Assembly: GCF_032191775.1 (NCBI RefSeq)
Contig: NZ_CP132507.1
Coordinates: 831,001-895,000, forward strand
From: Rhodoferax mekongensis
Lineage (GTDB): Bacteria > Pseudomonadota > Gammaproteobacteria > Burkholderiales > Burkholderiaceae_C
Reading direction: 5' to 3'
DNA: 64,000 bases
Shown: positions 1-9,547 of the stretch, one piece after another
How positions within the stretch are numbered: position 1 is the first letter of the stretch
How the letters are laid out: every line of letters begins with the position of its first letter
Position numbers and translations under genes: made by a program
Notes under the pieces: generated by a model
What the model saw: the letters and a program-made list of their open reading frames with translations, nothing else
The model's database searches: none
Told to the model about the DNA's origin: nothing

Positions 1-215
1 TGCAGCCAGGTGCTGTGCAGCACCGTAGGCGAATCGGTTACAGCGGGTCGGGCAAATCTTGCCGCACTGCCCAGACCCGACAACCAGTCGAGGGCTTCAG
101 AGATTTCATCCTCGTCAAAGCCTACCGCATTGAGTTTTCGTTGCAGGTGAGCCGGCTCCGGGCAACCGTCTTCTGCGTAATAGTTTTCGTAAACAAAGGC
201 GAGGACTTCGAACAT
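1..215 (-). CDS. smg: Smg/DUF494 family protein, C-terminus cut by window edge
   Basis: Reading the minus strand from the ATG at 215 gives 71 codons with no stop before the window ends. The protein begins MFEVLAFVYENYY and continues with an acidic helix (GFDEDEISEALDWL), the hallmark start of the Smg/DUF494 family. Members are about 150 residues, so roughly half is seen. Smg lies directly downstream of dprA in many beta- and gammaproteobacteria, as here (89-nt gap). Its biochemical role is not established. A TATATT hexamer sits 7 nt before the ATG and no clear ribosome site is visible, so it may have its own promoter. Confidence 0.85.
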   Translation of the reverse strand, partial: MFEVLAFVYENYYAEDGCPEPAHLQRKLNAVGFDEDEISEALDWLSGLGSAARFARPAVTDSPTVLHSTWL

Positions 216-304
216 GGAAGCCAATATATCCCAGAAAAACCGCGCGGGATGAGCAGGTCTGAACTGCCCGTCTTTTCTCCGGATCAGTGAGGGCTGGGCC
301 CGAT

Positions 305-1483
305 TTAGGCTGTTCCGAGACGCTGGAACTTGCTACCGGGCAACCGCGCCACAAAACCGGATAGCTCGAGACCCATCAAGAGAGCTTGCAGTGTAGCGGT
401 ATCCATTCCGCTGCGGTTTTGAAGTACGTCAAGGCTGGTAGGTTCGAACCCCAAAGCATCCAGCAAACCGTTCTCTAAGGAAGAGAGGGAAGTCGCGGCA
501 GATGGGCTGACTTCGCCGGTACCATGGGTTGTGGTCGACGTAGCCCGCGCATCAGTCATCAAATTCAGTTCATCCAGGATGTCTTGCGCAGATTCCACCA
601 ATTTTGCGCCTTGCTTGATCAGCGCATGGCAACCCCGTGCTTGGGTGGAATGGATGGATCCCGGAATGGCGAATACTTCTTTACCCTGTTCGACGGCCAT
701 GCGAGCCGTGATCAATGAACCGGATTTCAAGGCTGCCTCGACGACCAAAGTACCCTTGCAGAGGCCGGAAATAATGCGGTTGCGTTTGGGGAAGTTGGCC
801 GATAAGGGTGGGGTTCCCAGCGGATACTCGCTCAGAAGAACTCCGCGTGCGGCAATCCGATGGGCCAAGTCCAGTTGGGCTTTGGGGTAGACCCGGTCCA
901 ATCCTGTGCCCACCACTGCAATGGTGGCGAGCTCATCCTTGAAGCTGCCCTCTAATGCGCCTTCGTGGGCAGCACCATCGATACCTAATGCCAAGCCTGA
1001 CACCACAGTCAACCCGGCTTGTCCAAGGGCTGCGCTGAACTGTCTGGCGTTCTGAATGCCCTGTGGCGTGGGGTTTCGGCTGCCCACGACCGCAACGCCT
1101 CGATGTGCACACCGTGCGAAACCGGAAGCCAGGTCCTGTACCTGCCCCATTGCATACAGCATCAGGGGCGGATCTTCGGTGTCAAGCAGCGCGAGTGGGT
1201 AGTCGTTATCGCCCAAAGTCAACACGCGCCGCTGATCGGGAGCTGCCTGTAGCCAATGCCGGGTAAGGTCAACCAGCTCATCGAGGCCCTGCGGTACTTG
1301 TAAAAGGGCCTCAGCCTGCCGCTCAGTGACACAAACCCGGAGTTCAGACTCCGTGGCCTCAAAGATGGAGTTCGGGAGTCCGAAATGCTGAAGCAGACTG
1401 CGGGCGGTGACGTTACCGACGCCGCTGGTCAACTCAAGGCGCAGCCAGCTGCGCAGCTCCTCCGCATCCATGCCGGGGCGCAT
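305..1483 (-). CDS. dprA: DNA processing protein DprA
   Basis: DprA binds incoming single-stranded DNA during natural transformation and loads RecA on it. The 392-residue protein has the expected order: an N-terminal helix-hairpin-helix/SAM-like region (about 5-65, LELTSGVGNVTARSLL), the Rossmann-fold core with VVGSRNPTP and VVSGLALGIDGAAHEGAL (about 130-300), and a C-terminal winged helix (about 330-390). An ATG four codons in (1471) is an equally possible start; neither has a good ribosome site. The gene begins 12 nt after the LysM gene stop, so the two are probably cotranscribed. Length and motifs are normal for a complete DprA. Confidence 0.95.
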   Translation of the reverse strand: MRPGMDAEELRSWLRLELTSGVGNVTARSLLQHFGLPNSIFEATESELRVCVTERQAEALLQVPQGLDELVDLTRHWLQAAPDQRRVLTLGDNDYPLALLDTEDPPLMLYAMGQVQDLASGFARCAHRGVAVVGSRNPTPQGIQNARQFSAALGQAGLTVVSGLALGIDGAAHEGALEGSFKDELATIAVVGTGLDRVYPKAQLDLAHRIAARGVLLSEYPLGTPPLSANFPKRNRIISGLCKGTLVVEAALKSGSLITARMAVEQGKEVFAIPGSIHSTQARGCHALIKQGAKLVESAQDILDELNLMTDARATSTTTHGTGEVSPSAATSLSSLENGLLDALGFEPTSLDVLQNRSGMDTATLQALLMGLELSGFVARLPGSKFQRLGTA

Positions 1484-1495
1484 CCTGCTGGAAGT

Positions 1496-2713
1496 TCAGC
1501 GGGGATTGATCAGGCGGTCACCCACGCGCACGCCATCGATGATTTCGAGGATCAGTGCATAAGACACGCGCTCATAGGTACTGAAAACCATGAGCAGCCC
1601 GTTGCGCTCGTCAGGCAACTTCATCAGCGGTTTGGTCGGGTCTGACTTGTCCACGATACGGGCACCATCTTTCTGGATTGCAAGTACATGCCCGCTTTCA
1701 ATGCCATCCCGCTTACCCAGATTGATCGCAACGACCTGATTTTGGGATGCATTGACGATGGACGTGCTGCCATACACAGACACGATGCGACCTGCGATCC
1801 GGCCCTCGGGCGCACGGGGCGTGTAGCTTGCAAACTGTTTGGGGGGCTCAGGCAACAGCCGGTCACCCACACGCATCTCTTCCTTGGCAGAAATGATGTC
1901 GATGGTGGCGGGAACGACGGCACTGAGGGTGCTGCCCTCCGGCCCGTTCACATCAGTAGTGCTTTCGCCTCGGGCCAAAGTCGCCTTGCCCACGTACTGG
2001 GCTTCATAGGCCAGGATTTCGCCGGTACCGGGGTCTTTCAAAGGCGTCGCATTGCGGAATACGCGGAACAGTTGCTCCTTGTTCTGGTTGTCCAGCAAAG
2101 GAGTCTCTGTGCCACGCGCATATGCGCGATCGCCTCGCGCCAGAAGTACGCGCTCTTCCTGCGTCGCCACAATGCGGGCGGCGGCGCTCAGGCCCGCGGC
2201 GTCCACGATCATGGGCTCTGCGAGGAATGCCTCAATGACGCTGGTGCGCAGGGTGGGCAACGCGAAGTCTGGCAGGGTCTCAAAGCGGGTCCGCGGGCTG
2301 ACGCGCACGGTCTCCGGGGCCGCGGCGCTCTCTCCAACCGGATTGGCCAGCTTCAGAGTGGCGACGCCATTGGCGCGCTCCAAAATCAAAATCTGGCCGG
2401 GGTAAATGCGGTGGGGGTTCTTGATTTCATCCAGATTCATGCCCCACAGCTCAGGCCAGCGCCACGGGCTCTTGAGGAACAAGGAGGAGATGCCCCACAG
2501 TGTGTCGCCACTTTTGACGGTGTAGCGGTCCGGGGCATTGGCGGCCAGCTCACTCAGTGGCACCCCTTTTTGGGCGACTGCAGTGGCCGTTTGGCGCTGC
2601 CCGCTGGTGATCGGGAAATTCTGCGCCCACGTGGCGGAAGTCGCCAGCGCGCCCGCCAGTGCAGCCAAGGCGGCAATTGCCAAGCGGGATTTCGCCATCA
2701 GGTGTGTCGTCAT
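1496..2713 (-). CDS. LysM-domain periplasmic/envelope protein
   Basis: The predicted product (405 residues from the ATG at 2713) begins with a Sec signal peptide: MTTHLMAKSR, a long Ala/Leu-rich core, then a likely cut after ATWA. A LysM peptidoglycan-binding domain follows near residues 60-112 (YTVKSGDTLWGISSLF ... IYPGQILIL), with an extra Trp-rich insertion (PWRWPELW) typical of this betaproteobacterial family. The remaining 290 residues contain no enzymatic motif I recognise. An in-frame ATG at 2698 is another start; the longer frame to 2836 would precede the signal peptide and is unlikely. It is fixed upstream of dprA in this group and diverges from def. Role: probably cell-wall binding; function unknown. 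Confidence 0.85.
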   Translation of the reverse strand: MTTHLMAKSRLAIAALAALAGALATSATWAQNFPITSGQRQTATAVAQKGVPLSELAANAPDRYTVKSGDTLWGISSLFLKSPWRWPELWGMNLDEIKNPHRIYPGQILILERANGVATLKLANPVGESAAAPETVRVSPRTRFETLPDFALPTLRTSVIEAFLAEPMIVDAAGLSAAARIVATQEERVLLARGDRAYARGTETPLLDNQNKEQLFRVFRNATPLKDPGTGEILAYEAQYVGKATLARGESTTDVNGPEGSTLSAVVPATIDIISAKEEMRVGDRLLPEPPKQFASYTPRAPEGRIAGRIVSVYGSTSIVNASQNQVVAINLGKRDGIESGHVLAIQKDGARIVDKSDPTKPLMKLPDERNGLLMVFSTYERVSYALILEIIDGVRVGDRLINPR

Positions 2714-2854
2714 AGGGTACGAATCAGAGTGTGAACTTGATAATTTACGCGCGATTTTGCGCTCAAGCCCTTGATTCAGCAACGTTTTTGGGCTCGCTGT
2801 TATGCAAGCAAGCGTAAAAGTGGCGAAAATACCCACATCTCCAAGGCTGCATTC

Positions 2855-3364
2855 ATGGCTCTACTTCCCATTCTCTGTTACCCCGACACCCGTCTTCACA
2901 CCGTGGCCAAGCCGGTCAGCCAGGTGGATGACCGTATCCGCACCCTGACAGCGGACATGCTTGAAACCATGTACGACGCTAAAGGCATTGGCCTCGCGGC
3001 TACCCAGATCGATGTGCATGAGCGCGTGATCGTGATTGACGTGTCCGAGGACCGCGACCAGCCCATGGTCCTGATCAACCCGGAACTCGTTTGGACCAGC
3101 CCGACCACTCACCTCAATGAAGAAGGTTGCCTGTCGGTTCCCGGTATCTACGACGGTGTCACGCGCTTTGACGCCGTGCATTGCAAGGCGCTGGACGCAA
3201 ATGGCCAAAGTCGTGTCATTGAAGCGGATGGCTTGTTGGCTGTTTGCATTCAGCACGAAATGGACCATTTGATGGGAAAAGTGTTCGTGGAGTACCTCTC
3301 GCCACTGAAGCGCAACCGCATCAAAACCAAAATGATCAAAGCCAAGCGCGAGGAAGCGCGCTAA
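2855..3364 (+). CDS. def: Peptide deformylase
   Basis: This metal enzyme removes the formyl group from nascent N-terminal methionine. All three signature motifs are present in the 169-residue protein: GIGLAATQ (44-51), EGCLS with metal-ligand Cys92, and HEMDH (134-138) with two His ligands and the catalytic Glu135. The ATG at 2855 was chosen over an upstream in-frame one at 2771 because family members begin close to [10 protein letters not shown] and an AAGG ribosome site lies at the right distance. It is followed without a gap by fmt (stop TAA then GTG), so the formylation and deformylation genes are translationally coupled. Confidence 0.97.
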   Translation: MALLPILCYPDTRLHTVAKPVSQVDDRIRTLTADMLETMYDAKGIGLAATQIDVHERVIVIDVSEDRDQPMVLINPELVWTSPTTHLNEEGCLSVPGIYDGVTRFDAVHCKALDANGQSRVIEADGLLAVCIQHEMDHLMGKVFVEYLSPLKRNRIKTKMIKAKREEAR

Positions 3365-4393
3365 GTGCCGGCGTTGCAGCGCCCTTTGCGCATCATTTTT
3401 GCCGGGACTCCCGAGTTCGCCCGTCTTGCACTGGCCGAATTGCATGCTGCCGGGCACACCATTGCCCTCGTGATGAGTCAGCCCGACAGGCCGGCCGGGC
3501 GGGGCATGAAACTCCAGGCTTCCGCAGTCAAGCAGTTTGCGCTTGAGCATTCCATACCGGTGGCGCAGCCGCGCAGTCTGCGGCTCGATGGCAAATTTCT
3601 TGAAGATGCTGCGGCGGCACGACAGGCCATCGCTGATGCGAAAGCCGACGTCATGGTGGTGGCCGCTTACGGCTTGATTCTTCCCCAATGGGTGCTGGAT
3701 GATATGGCCGCGCCACATGCGGATGGACGAGTACGCTTTGGGTGCCTGAATATCCACGGCTCATTGCTTCCCCGCTGGCGCGGCGCGGCCCCCATCCACC
3801 GGGCGATCGAGCTGGGTGATCCGGAGACCGGCGTCACCATCATGCAGATGGACGCGGGTCTCGACACCGGTGACATGTTGCTCAAGGAGTCACTACCAAT
3901 TGCAGCAGACGACACCACCGCCACACTGCACGACAAAGTAGCCTCGCTGGGTGCCCGCATGATTGTGCAAACCCTGGATCTGGCCTCCCAAGGCGCGCTC
4001 CAGCCCCGGCGCCAGCCGGACGAGGGAGTGACCTACGCCCACAAAATCGAAAAAGAAGAAGCACCCATCCGTTGGGCGGATGACGCAAGCAGCATCGTCC
4101 GCCGCATCCGGGCATTTAACCCTTTTCCCGGCGCCACGGCCGTGATGCAAGGCGAAACACTCAAGGTATGGGGTGCCAAAGTCGGGAACGGTACTGCCTC
4201 CGAAAAATATGGACGTATTGTGGCCGTTGCGCCCGAAGGTATTGCGGTGGCTGCTATGAATTCCATAGTAATCATCACGGAGCTGCAGCGTCCGGGCGGC
4301 AAGCGCATGGCCGTGTCAGACTTCTTGCGCGGCATGCCGTTGGAGGTGGGTGCGCAGTTTGAGTTGCAGGCCTCTGCAGCGCCGGCCACCTGA
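3365..4393 (+). CDS. fmt: Methionyl-tRNA formyltransferase
   Basis: Fmt formylates Met-tRNAfMet using 10-formyl-tetrahydrofolate. The 342-residue protein shows GTPEFA (14-19), the catalytic N-I-H-G-S-L-L-P block (129-136, Asn129 and His131) and the DTGD loop near 167-170, followed by the C-terminal tRNA-binding domain. The start is GTG immediately after the def stop; no ATG fits the conserved N-terminus. The stop overlaps the azlC start (TGATG). One stretch around 4253-4300 ([16 protein letters not shown]) shows weak similarity to the 48-nt repeat described elsewhere; I do not count it as a copy. Confidence 0.96.
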   Translation: MPALQRPLRIIFAGTPEFARLALAELHAAGHTIALVMSQPDRPAGRGMKLQASAVKQFALEHSIPVAQPRSLRLDGKFLEDAAAARQAIADAKADVMVVAAYGLILPQWVLDDMAAPHADGRVRFGCLNIHGSLLPRWRGAAPIHRAIELGDPETGVTIMQMDAGLDTGDMLLKESLPIAADDTTATLHDKVASLGARMIVQTLDLASQGALQPRRQPDEGVTYAHKIEKEEAPIRWADDASSIVRRIRAFNPFPGATAVMQGETLKVWGAKVGNGTASEKYGRIVAVAPEGIAVAAMNSIVIITELQRPGGKRMAVSDFLRGMPLEVGAQFELQASAAPAT

Positions 4394-5133
4394 TGTTTTT
4401 TCTCGCCGAGAACCGCCGGCACCCGGAATTCCGCCGGGGCTTTGCCGACATGGCGGGCGTAGCCCCCGGCATTGCGGCCTGGGGTTTGATGACCGGTGTG
4501 GCCATGGTCAAGTCCGGGCTGAGCACCGTGGAAGCGCTACTCATGGCCACTACGGTCTTTGCTGGTAGTTCACAGTTGGCGGCCATGCCGCTGATTCAGG
4601 CGGGCGCTCCCATGTGGGTGATTCTGGCCACCGGGTTTTGTGTGAATCTTCGGTTTGTGGTGTTCAGTGCGCATTTGCGGCCCTACCTGATGCACTTGCC
4701 GCGCTGGCAACGTCTGGTCACGGGTTACCTGTCTGCGGACTTGACCTACGTGTTGTTCACCAAGCACTATCCCCACCCCGGCGGCAACGCGGACGAGCGC
4801 GCAGCGCAGATGGCCTATCTGGCAGGCAACGGAGGCATCAACTGGGCGAGCTGGGTCACGAGCAGTGTGGTGGGCGTGATTCTGGCCAACTTTGTTCCCA
4901 CTTCGTGGGGCTTGGGTTTTGCCGGCATTCTGGCTTTGGTAGGCATGTTGGCATCATTGGCCAACACCCGCATGCGTTGGGTGTCTGCCGGAGTGGCAGG
5001 GTCGGCGGCGGTGGCCGCCTTTGCCTTGCCGCTCAAGCTCAATATTCTGGTCGCCATTGCAGCCGCTGTGACGGTGTGTTTGCTCCTGGAGGCGCGTATT
5101 TCTGCAACTACCGAAGAACGGCGGGTGGCCTGA
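4393..5133 (+). CDS. azlC: AzlC family branched-chain amino acid exporter, large subunit
   Basis: The 246-residue protein is strongly hydrophobic with about seven to eight membrane segments and carries the AzlC pattern FADMAGVAPGIAAWGLMTG near the N-terminus and a Q-L-A motif (SSQLAAMPLI) in the second helix region. AzlC works with the small AzlD subunit as an exporter of branched-chain amino acids and analogues. It starts inside the fmt stop codon (TGATG) and its own stop overlaps the azlD start in the same way, so fmt, azlC and azlD form one coupled run. The substrate is inferred from the family. Confidence 0.9.
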   Translation: MFFLAENRRHPEFRRGFADMAGVAPGIAAWGLMTGVAMVKSGLSTVEALLMATTVFAGSSQLAAMPLIQAGAPMWVILATGFCVNLRFVVFSAHLRPYLMHLPRWQRLVTGYLSADLTYVLFTKHYPHPGGNADERAAQMAYLAGNGGINWASWVTSSVVGVILANFVPTSWGLGFAGILALVGMLASLANTRMRWVSAGVAGSAAVAAFALPLKLNILVAIAAAVTVCLLLEARISATTEERRVA

Positions 5134-5492
5134 TGGCAAACTGGTTGGCGAACACCGATGTATGGACGGTGCTCACCATCCTGGGGCTGGCCTGTGTGAC
5201 CGTGGTCGCGCGCTCGTTTTTCTTCATTTTTGACAAAGACTGGGTCATGCCGACGTGGGCGCAACGGGGGCTTCAATATGCCCCGATTGCAGCCTTGTCT
5301 GCGGTCATCGTGCCGGAGATCGTGATGTTGCAAGGCCAGATGATTCACACCCTGAAAGATGCCCGCCTCTATGCGGTCGCAGGCGGTCTGGCTTATTTCT
5401 TCTGGCGGCGCGGTCAAGGGCAGGCGGTATTGGGCACCATTCTGTCGGGGATGGCGGTGTACCTGCCGCTGCACGTAGGGCTGGGCTGGTAG
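5133..5492 (+). CDS. azlD: AzlD family branched-chain amino acid exporter, small subunit
   Basis: A 119-residue protein with four predicted membrane helices beginning MANWLANTDVWTVLTILGL and the typical AzlD middle (LQYAPIAALSAVIVPEI). It overlaps the azlC stop by one base (TGATG). AzlC-AzlD pairs export branched-chain amino acids; no other component is normally needed. The reading frame continues far upstream inside azlC, but only the ATG at 5133 fits the family N-terminus. Confidence 0.9.
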   Translation: MANWLANTDVWTVLTILGLACVTVVARSFFFIFDKDWVMPTWAQRGLQYAPIAALSAVIVPEIVMLQGQMIHTLKDARLYAVAGGLAYFFWRRGQGQAVLGTILSGMAVYLPLHVGLGW

Positions 5493-5655
5493 GACGCAGG
5501 GCTGACCGGCCCCACACAGACAAGCGCGGTACGTTGCCGTTACGTTGTCGATACGCAGGGTCCGGTACAGAGCGCACTCCTACAATGCGGGCTGTTGCCG
5601 CTCCATGCGGACTCTGAGCCTGTTTTTCCATTTCCATTCTTCCGAGGTTGACCCC

Positions 5656-6849
5656 ATGCAAGTGATCCGTTTCTCCGATCTGGTGGCCCAAGGCCAAATG
5701 GCCGGCAAGCGCGTGTTTATCCGCGCGGACCTGAACGTTCCCCAGGACGACGCAGGCCACATCACCGAGGACACCCGCATCCGCGCCAGCATTCCCTGCA
5801 TCGAAATGGCCCTGAAAGCCGGTGCCGCCGTGATGGTGACCAGCCATTTGGGTCGCCCCACCGAGGGCGAGTTCAAGCCCGAAGACTCTTTGGCACCCGT
5901 TGCCCAGCGCATGGGCGAGCTGATGGGCCGTGAGATTCCGGTGCTGGTGAACTGGACCGATGGCGTAACCGTTGCTCCCGGCCAGCTGGTGATGCTGGAA
6001 AACTGCCGCGTCAACAAGGGTGAGAAAAAGAACAACGAAGAGCTCGCCAAGAAAATGGCAGCGCTGTGCGACATCTTTGTGCACGATGCCTTCGGCACCG
6101 CCCACCGGGCAGAGGCCTCGACCTACGGCATCGCCCAGTTCGCGCCCATCGCCTGTGCTGGCCCCCTGTTGGCCGCTGAAATGGACGCCATCTCCAAAGC
6201 CCTGCTGGCGCCCAAGCGCCCCTTGGTGGCCATCGTGGCGGGTTCCAAAGTGTCGACCAAACTGACTATTCTCAAGAGCCTGGCAGCCAATGTGGACCAG
6301 CTCATTGTGGGCGGAGGCATTGCCAACACCTTCATGCTGGCGGCCGGCTTAAAGATCGGCAAGAGCTTGGCGGAGCCTGATTTGCTGGCAGAGGCGACTG
6401 CAGTGATCGAAGCCATGAAGGCCCGTGGTGCGGCCGTGCCTATCCCCACCGATGTGGTGACTGCCAAAACCTTTGCGGCCGATGCGCCCGCCACCATCAA
6501 GGCGGCGACCGAGGTGGCAGACGACGACCTGATTCTCGATATCGGCCCCCAAACCGCCCAAGCCCTGGCCGAGCAACTCAAGAAGGCCGGCACGATTGTG
6601 TGGAATGGCCCGGTCGGCGTGTTTGAGTTCGCGGCCTTTGAGAACGGCACCAAAGTAATCGCTCACGCCATTGCCGAGAGCAGCGCCTTCAGCATTGCCG
6701 GCGGTGGCGACACACTGGCCGCCATTGCGAAGTACGGCATTGAAAAACAGGTGGGTTACATTTCCACCGGCGGTGGTGCTTTCCTGGAAGTGCTGGAAGG
6801 CAAAACCCTGCCGGCCTTCGAAATTCTGGGCAAGCGCGCTGCGGGCTGA
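5656..6849 (+). CDS. pgk: Phosphoglycerate kinase
   Basis: Pgk converts 1,3-bisphosphoglycerate and ADP to 3-phosphoglycerate and ATP in the cytosol, and runs in reverse in gluconeogenesis or the Calvin cycle. The 397-residue protein has the complete set: [13 protein letters not shown] near the N-terminus, HLGRPTEGE, the hinge and nucleotide-site segments ([20 protein letters not shown]), and the C-terminal GGGDTLAAI and STGGGAFLE. The ATG at 5656 has a GAGG ribosome site (5643-5647); an in-frame ATG at 5545 would add 37 non-family residues. A 163-nt gap separates it from azlD and a terminator follows, so it is probably monocistronic. Confidence 0.97.
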   Translation: MQVIRFSDLVAQGQMAGKRVFIRADLNVPQDDAGHITEDTRIRASIPCIEMALKAGAAVMVTSHLGRPTEGEFKPEDSLAPVAQRMGELMGREIPVLVNWTDGVTVAPGQLVMLENCRVNKGEKKNNEELAKKMAALCDIFVHDAFGTAHRAEASTYGIAQFAPIACAGPLLAAEMDAISKALLAPKRPLVAIVAGSKVSTKLTILKSLAANVDQLIVGGGIANTFMLAAGLKIGKSLAEPDLLAEATAVIEAMKARGAAVPIPTDVVTAKTFAADAPATIKAATEVADDDLILDIGPQTAQALAEQLKKAGTIVWNGPVGVFEFAAFENGTKVIAHAIAESSAFSIAGGGDTLAAIAKYGIEKQVGYISTGGGAFLEVLEGKTLPAFEILGKRAAG

Positions 6850-6851
6850 CT

Positions 6852-6899
6852 GCTCCTAAATATGTAGCTGCCCGCGCATACAAATCGGGCGCCAAGGGC
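6852..6899 (+). repeat. 48-nt dispersed repeat, copy A (intergenic)
   Basis: This is one of at least six gapless 48-nt copies in the window sharing GCT at positions 1-3, AGCTGC or AGCAGC at 15-20, CGCA at 24-27 and GCGC at 38-41. Here it begins two bases after the pgk stop and runs into the pgk terminator hairpin, sharing its last bases with the first stem arm. Confidence 0.75.
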
Positions 6900-6930
6900 A
6901 CTTTTGATGTGAAATTAAAAGTGCCTTTTT
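6897..6930 (+). terminator. Rho-independent terminator of pgk
   Basis: A 9-bp stem GGCACTTTT / AAAAGTGCC (6897-6905 with 6917-6925) with an 11-nt loop is followed by five T residues (6926-6930). It lies about 50 nt after the pgk stop and 21 nt before the end of the opposing GGDEF gene. Confidence 0.85.
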
Positions 6931-6951
6931 CTTTAGGGTTCTCCATGCCAT

Positions 6952-7926
6952 TCAGGCTGCAGTGGCGGCTGGCGTGCCCAGTATCACCGTGCTGCGTATC
7001 TGGCCGGGCCCGCTGGCTTTGGCCAGCGCGAGTTGGGCGCTGACTTCTTGCAAAAAGCCGTCAACCTGTCCCGCCGCGGCATGGGTGCGTGTCACCAGCC
7101 CGATGCTTACGGTGATGTGTTGCATGGCGGTATGGCCCGGCTGCAGCTGGCCCAAATCGCGCACGCGCTGGGCCATGTCATTGGCCAGCTTGCGGACGTC
7201 TGCAGGCGAGGTGTCCGGCAGCAGGCATGCAAATTCTTCCCCGGCAAACCGGGCCACCAGGTCGGCCGGTCGTCGAAGCACACCTTTGAGTGCCACGGCG
7301 ATGAGGCGCAGGCAATCATCACCAGCCTGATGCCCATAGCGCGCGTTGTAGGCGCTGAAATGATCCACATCCACCAGAATCAAGGAAAGCGGCAAGCCGC
7401 TGCGCGTGGAGCGCCCCCACTCTGATGCCAGCTGCTGGTCGAAATAGCGCCGGTTGAACACGCCTGACAGGCCGTCCAGAAGCACCAGCTTTTTGAGCAT
7501 GTCGGCCTGGAACTTGAGTGTGAGGTGGGTATGCACTCTGGCGCGCACTACGGCAGGGTTGATGGGCTTGGCAATAAAGTCCACCGCCCCCAGGCTCAGG
7601 CCATGGGTTTCCTGTCCGGGGTCGGCGCGGGCTGTCACAAAAATCACCGGTATGGCGGCAGTCGCCGGGTTGGCCTTGAGCGCCTTGCACACTGAGAAGC
7701 CGTCCATCCCCGGCATCAGCACATCCAGCAGCACCAGGTCCGGCGGATCACTGCGACAAAGTGCCAGAGCCTGCTCGCCACTGGTGGCCATGTAGAGCTG
7801 GTAGTCGTCGCACAGGGTCTGCACCAGCAATTCCATGGGCAGGGGCTGGTCGTCTACTACCAGAACCTTGGGCTTGCCGTGGGTGCTGTCCAGCAGGGCA
7901 GCAGTGTGGGTGGCAGCGGCGTTCAT
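6952..7926 (-). CDS. Response regulator with GGDEF diguanylate cyclase domain
   Basis: The 324-residue protein is a REC domain (about 20-135) joined to a GGDEF domain (about 148-310). REC residues are intact: acidic pair D25-D26, phosphoacceptor D68 in DLVLLDVLMPGMDG, and K120. The cyclase signature is AGEEF at 228-232, an accepted active variant, and the product-inhibition I-site RxxD (RPAD, 219-222) lies five residues before it. The protein is therefore expected to make cyclic di-GMP when phosphorylated and to be feedback-inhibited. No kinase is adjacent, so it is an orphan regulator of PleD/WspR type. It stands alone on the minus strand between pgk and pyk. The LapD-type receptor at 43-45 kb gives a possible target pathway, but that link is inference. 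Confidence 0.93.
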   Translation of the reverse strand: MNAAATHTAALLDSTHGKPKVLVVDDQPLPMELLVQTLCDDYQLYMATSGEQALALCRSDPPDLVLLDVLMPGMDGFSVCKALKANPATAAIPVIFVTARADPGQETHGLSLGAVDFIAKPINPAVVRARVHTHLTLKFQADMLKKLVLLDGLSGVFNRRYFDQQLASEWGRSTRSGLPLSLILVDVDHFSAYNARYGHQAGDDCLRLIAVALKGVLRRPADLVARFAGEEFACLLPDTSPADVRKLANDMAQRVRDLGQLQPGHTAMQHITVSIGLVTRTHAAAGQVDGFLQEVSAQLALAKASGPGQIRSTVILGTPAATAA

Positions 7927-8024
7927 GGTTTGGGCAGGCGGGTGAATGAAGACGAAAAGGGCACCATTCCATCATGGGTTGTCAGACAAGCCGCTTGGTA
8001 CTTACCCGCCACTGCAAAAACATC

Positions 8025-8053
8025 TTGTGCCCTGCATGTAACCGGGATACATA
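8025..8053 (+). promoter_or_regulatory. Candidate sigma-70 promoter of pyk
   Basis: TTGTGC (8025-8030), a 17-nt spacer and TACATA (8048-8053) lie about 40 nt before the pyk start in the gap between the divergent GGDEF gene and pyk. Confidence 0.45.
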
Positions 8054-8095
8054 CAAGCATGTGAAAATAGGTAACTACCTCTAGGAGACAGACAT

Positions 8096-9529
8096 ATGCC
8101 GCGCCGCGCCACCAAAATTGTTGCCACCCTCGGACCCGCCTCCAGCGATGCCGCCATTCTGGAGCAGATGATCCGCGCCGGCGTGAACGTGGTTCGTCTG
8201 AATTTCAGCCACGGCAAAGCCCAGGACCACATCGATCGCGCCCGCTTGGTCCGTGAAGCAGCACAGCGTGCCGGCCGCGAAGTAGCCATCATGGCCGACT
8301 TGCAAGGCCCCAAGATCCGCGTCGGCAAGTTTGCTGAAGGCAAGGTGTTTCTGGAGCAGGGTCAGAAGTTTGTTCTGGATGCCGGCCGCACCGAACTGGG
8401 TGATATTGATGCCGTAGGCTTGGACTACAAGTCCCTCCCCCAGGAAGTGAAGGCCGGCGATGTTTTGTTACTCAATGACGGCTTGATCGTCATCACTGTG
8501 GACGCTGTGATCGGTGACCAGGTGCACACCACCGTCAAGCTCGGTGGCGAGTTGTCTAACAACAAGGGCATCAACAAGCAGGGTGGCGGATTGACCGCTC
8601 CCGCCCTGACCGGCAAGGACATGGAAGACATCCGCACTGCGATGAGTTTCCAGGCGGATTACGTGGCGGTGAGCTTCCCCAAAAACGCCACTGATATGGA
8701 AATGGCGCGCCAGTTGTGCAATGTTGCAGCTGCTGAATACAACCATAAGCCCGGCCTGATCGCAAAGATTGAACGCGCCGAGGCGATTCCAAAGCTGGAA
8801 GAAATTCTCCTCGCCTCCGACGGCATCATGGTCGCCCGTGGCGACCTCGCAGTGGAAGTGGGCAACGCTGCCGTGCCTGCGCTGCAAAAGCGCATGATCA
8901 AGCTGGCCCGCGAGCACGACAAAGTGGTGATTACCGCCACCCAGATGATGGAGTCCATGATCACCAATCCGGTGCCTACCCGCGCCGAGGTGAGCGACGT
9001 GGCGAACGCGGTGCTGGATGGCACGGATGCCGTCATGTTGTCCGCCGAAACTGCAGCCGGCAAGTACCCCCTGGAAACCGTGATTGAGATGGCCAAGATC
9101 TGTCTGGCTGCGGAAAGCAGCGAGATGGTCAAGCTGGATGCCGACTTCACCGGAAAGACTTTTACCCGCATTGACCAGTCGATTGCCATGGGCGCTTTGT
9201 TCACTGCTCACCACCTGGGTGCCAAAGCCATTGTGGCGATGACAGACAGCGGAAGCACCGCTTTGTGGATGAGCCGTCACCTGATCCACGTGCCGATTTA
9301 TGCGCTGACCCCCAAGGTCAGCACCCAGCGCAAGATGACGCTGTATCGCAATGTGCGTCCCTTGTTGATGGGCACCAGCGCCGACCGCGACACCGCATTG
9401 ATGGATGCCGAAAAGCACCTCAAGACCCGCAGCATTGTGCAAAAGGGTGACATCTATGCCATTACTTGTGGCGAACCCATGGGTGCTCCGGGTGGCACCA
9501 ACATGCTCAAGATCTGCGCAGTCAGCTGA
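8096..9529 (+). CDS. pyk: Pyruvate kinase
   Basis: Pyruvate kinase makes pyruvate and ATP from phosphoenolpyruvate and ADP. The 477-residue protein starts MPRRATKIVATLGPASS and carries VRLNFSHG, IMADLQGPKIRVG, the active-site segment GIMVARGDLAVEVG with the metal-binding acidic residues, ITATQMMESM, and the C-terminal domain (IVAMTDSGSTALWMS). Length matches bacterial type-II enzymes. A strong AGGAG ribosome site (8083-8087) precedes the ATG. It is flanked by a candidate promoter and a strong bidirectional terminator, so it is a single-gene unit. Confidence 0.97.
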   Translation: MPRRATKIVATLGPASSDAAILEQMIRAGVNVVRLNFSHGKAQDHIDRARLVREAAQRAGREVAIMADLQGPKIRVGKFAEGKVFLEQGQKFVLDAGRTELGDIDAVGLDYKSLPQEVKAGDVLLLNDGLIVITVDAVIGDQVHTTVKLGGELSNNKGINKQGGGLTAPALTGKDMEDIRTAMSFQADYVAVSFPKNATDMEMARQLCNVAAAEYNHKPGLIAKIERAEAIPKLEEILLASDGIMVARGDLAVEVGNAAVPALQKRMIKLAREHDKVVITATQMMESMITNPVPTRAEVSDVANAVLDGTDAVMLSAETAAGKYPLETVIEMAKICLAAESSEMVKLDADFTGKTFTRIDQSIAMGALFTAHHLGAKAIVAMTDSGSTALWMSRHLIHVPIYALTPKVSTQRKMTLYRNVRPLLMGTSADRDTALMDAEKHLKTRSIVQKGDIYAITCGEPMGAPGGTNMLKICAVS

Positions 9530-9547
9530 TTGCAGCTTGGCAATCAC

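Noticed and set aside
1688-2734. 348-codon plus-strand frame opposite the LysM gene
   Set aside because: Composition and lack of any domain indicate a shadow of the LysM protein gene, which has a signal peptide and LysM motif.
4253-4300. Seventh copy of the 48-nt repeat inside fmt
   Set aside because: The first 16 bases resemble the family (GCTATGAATTCCATAG) but the AGCTGC and CGCA blocks do not line up, and the last part is explained by conserved Fmt residues ([10 protein letters not shown]).
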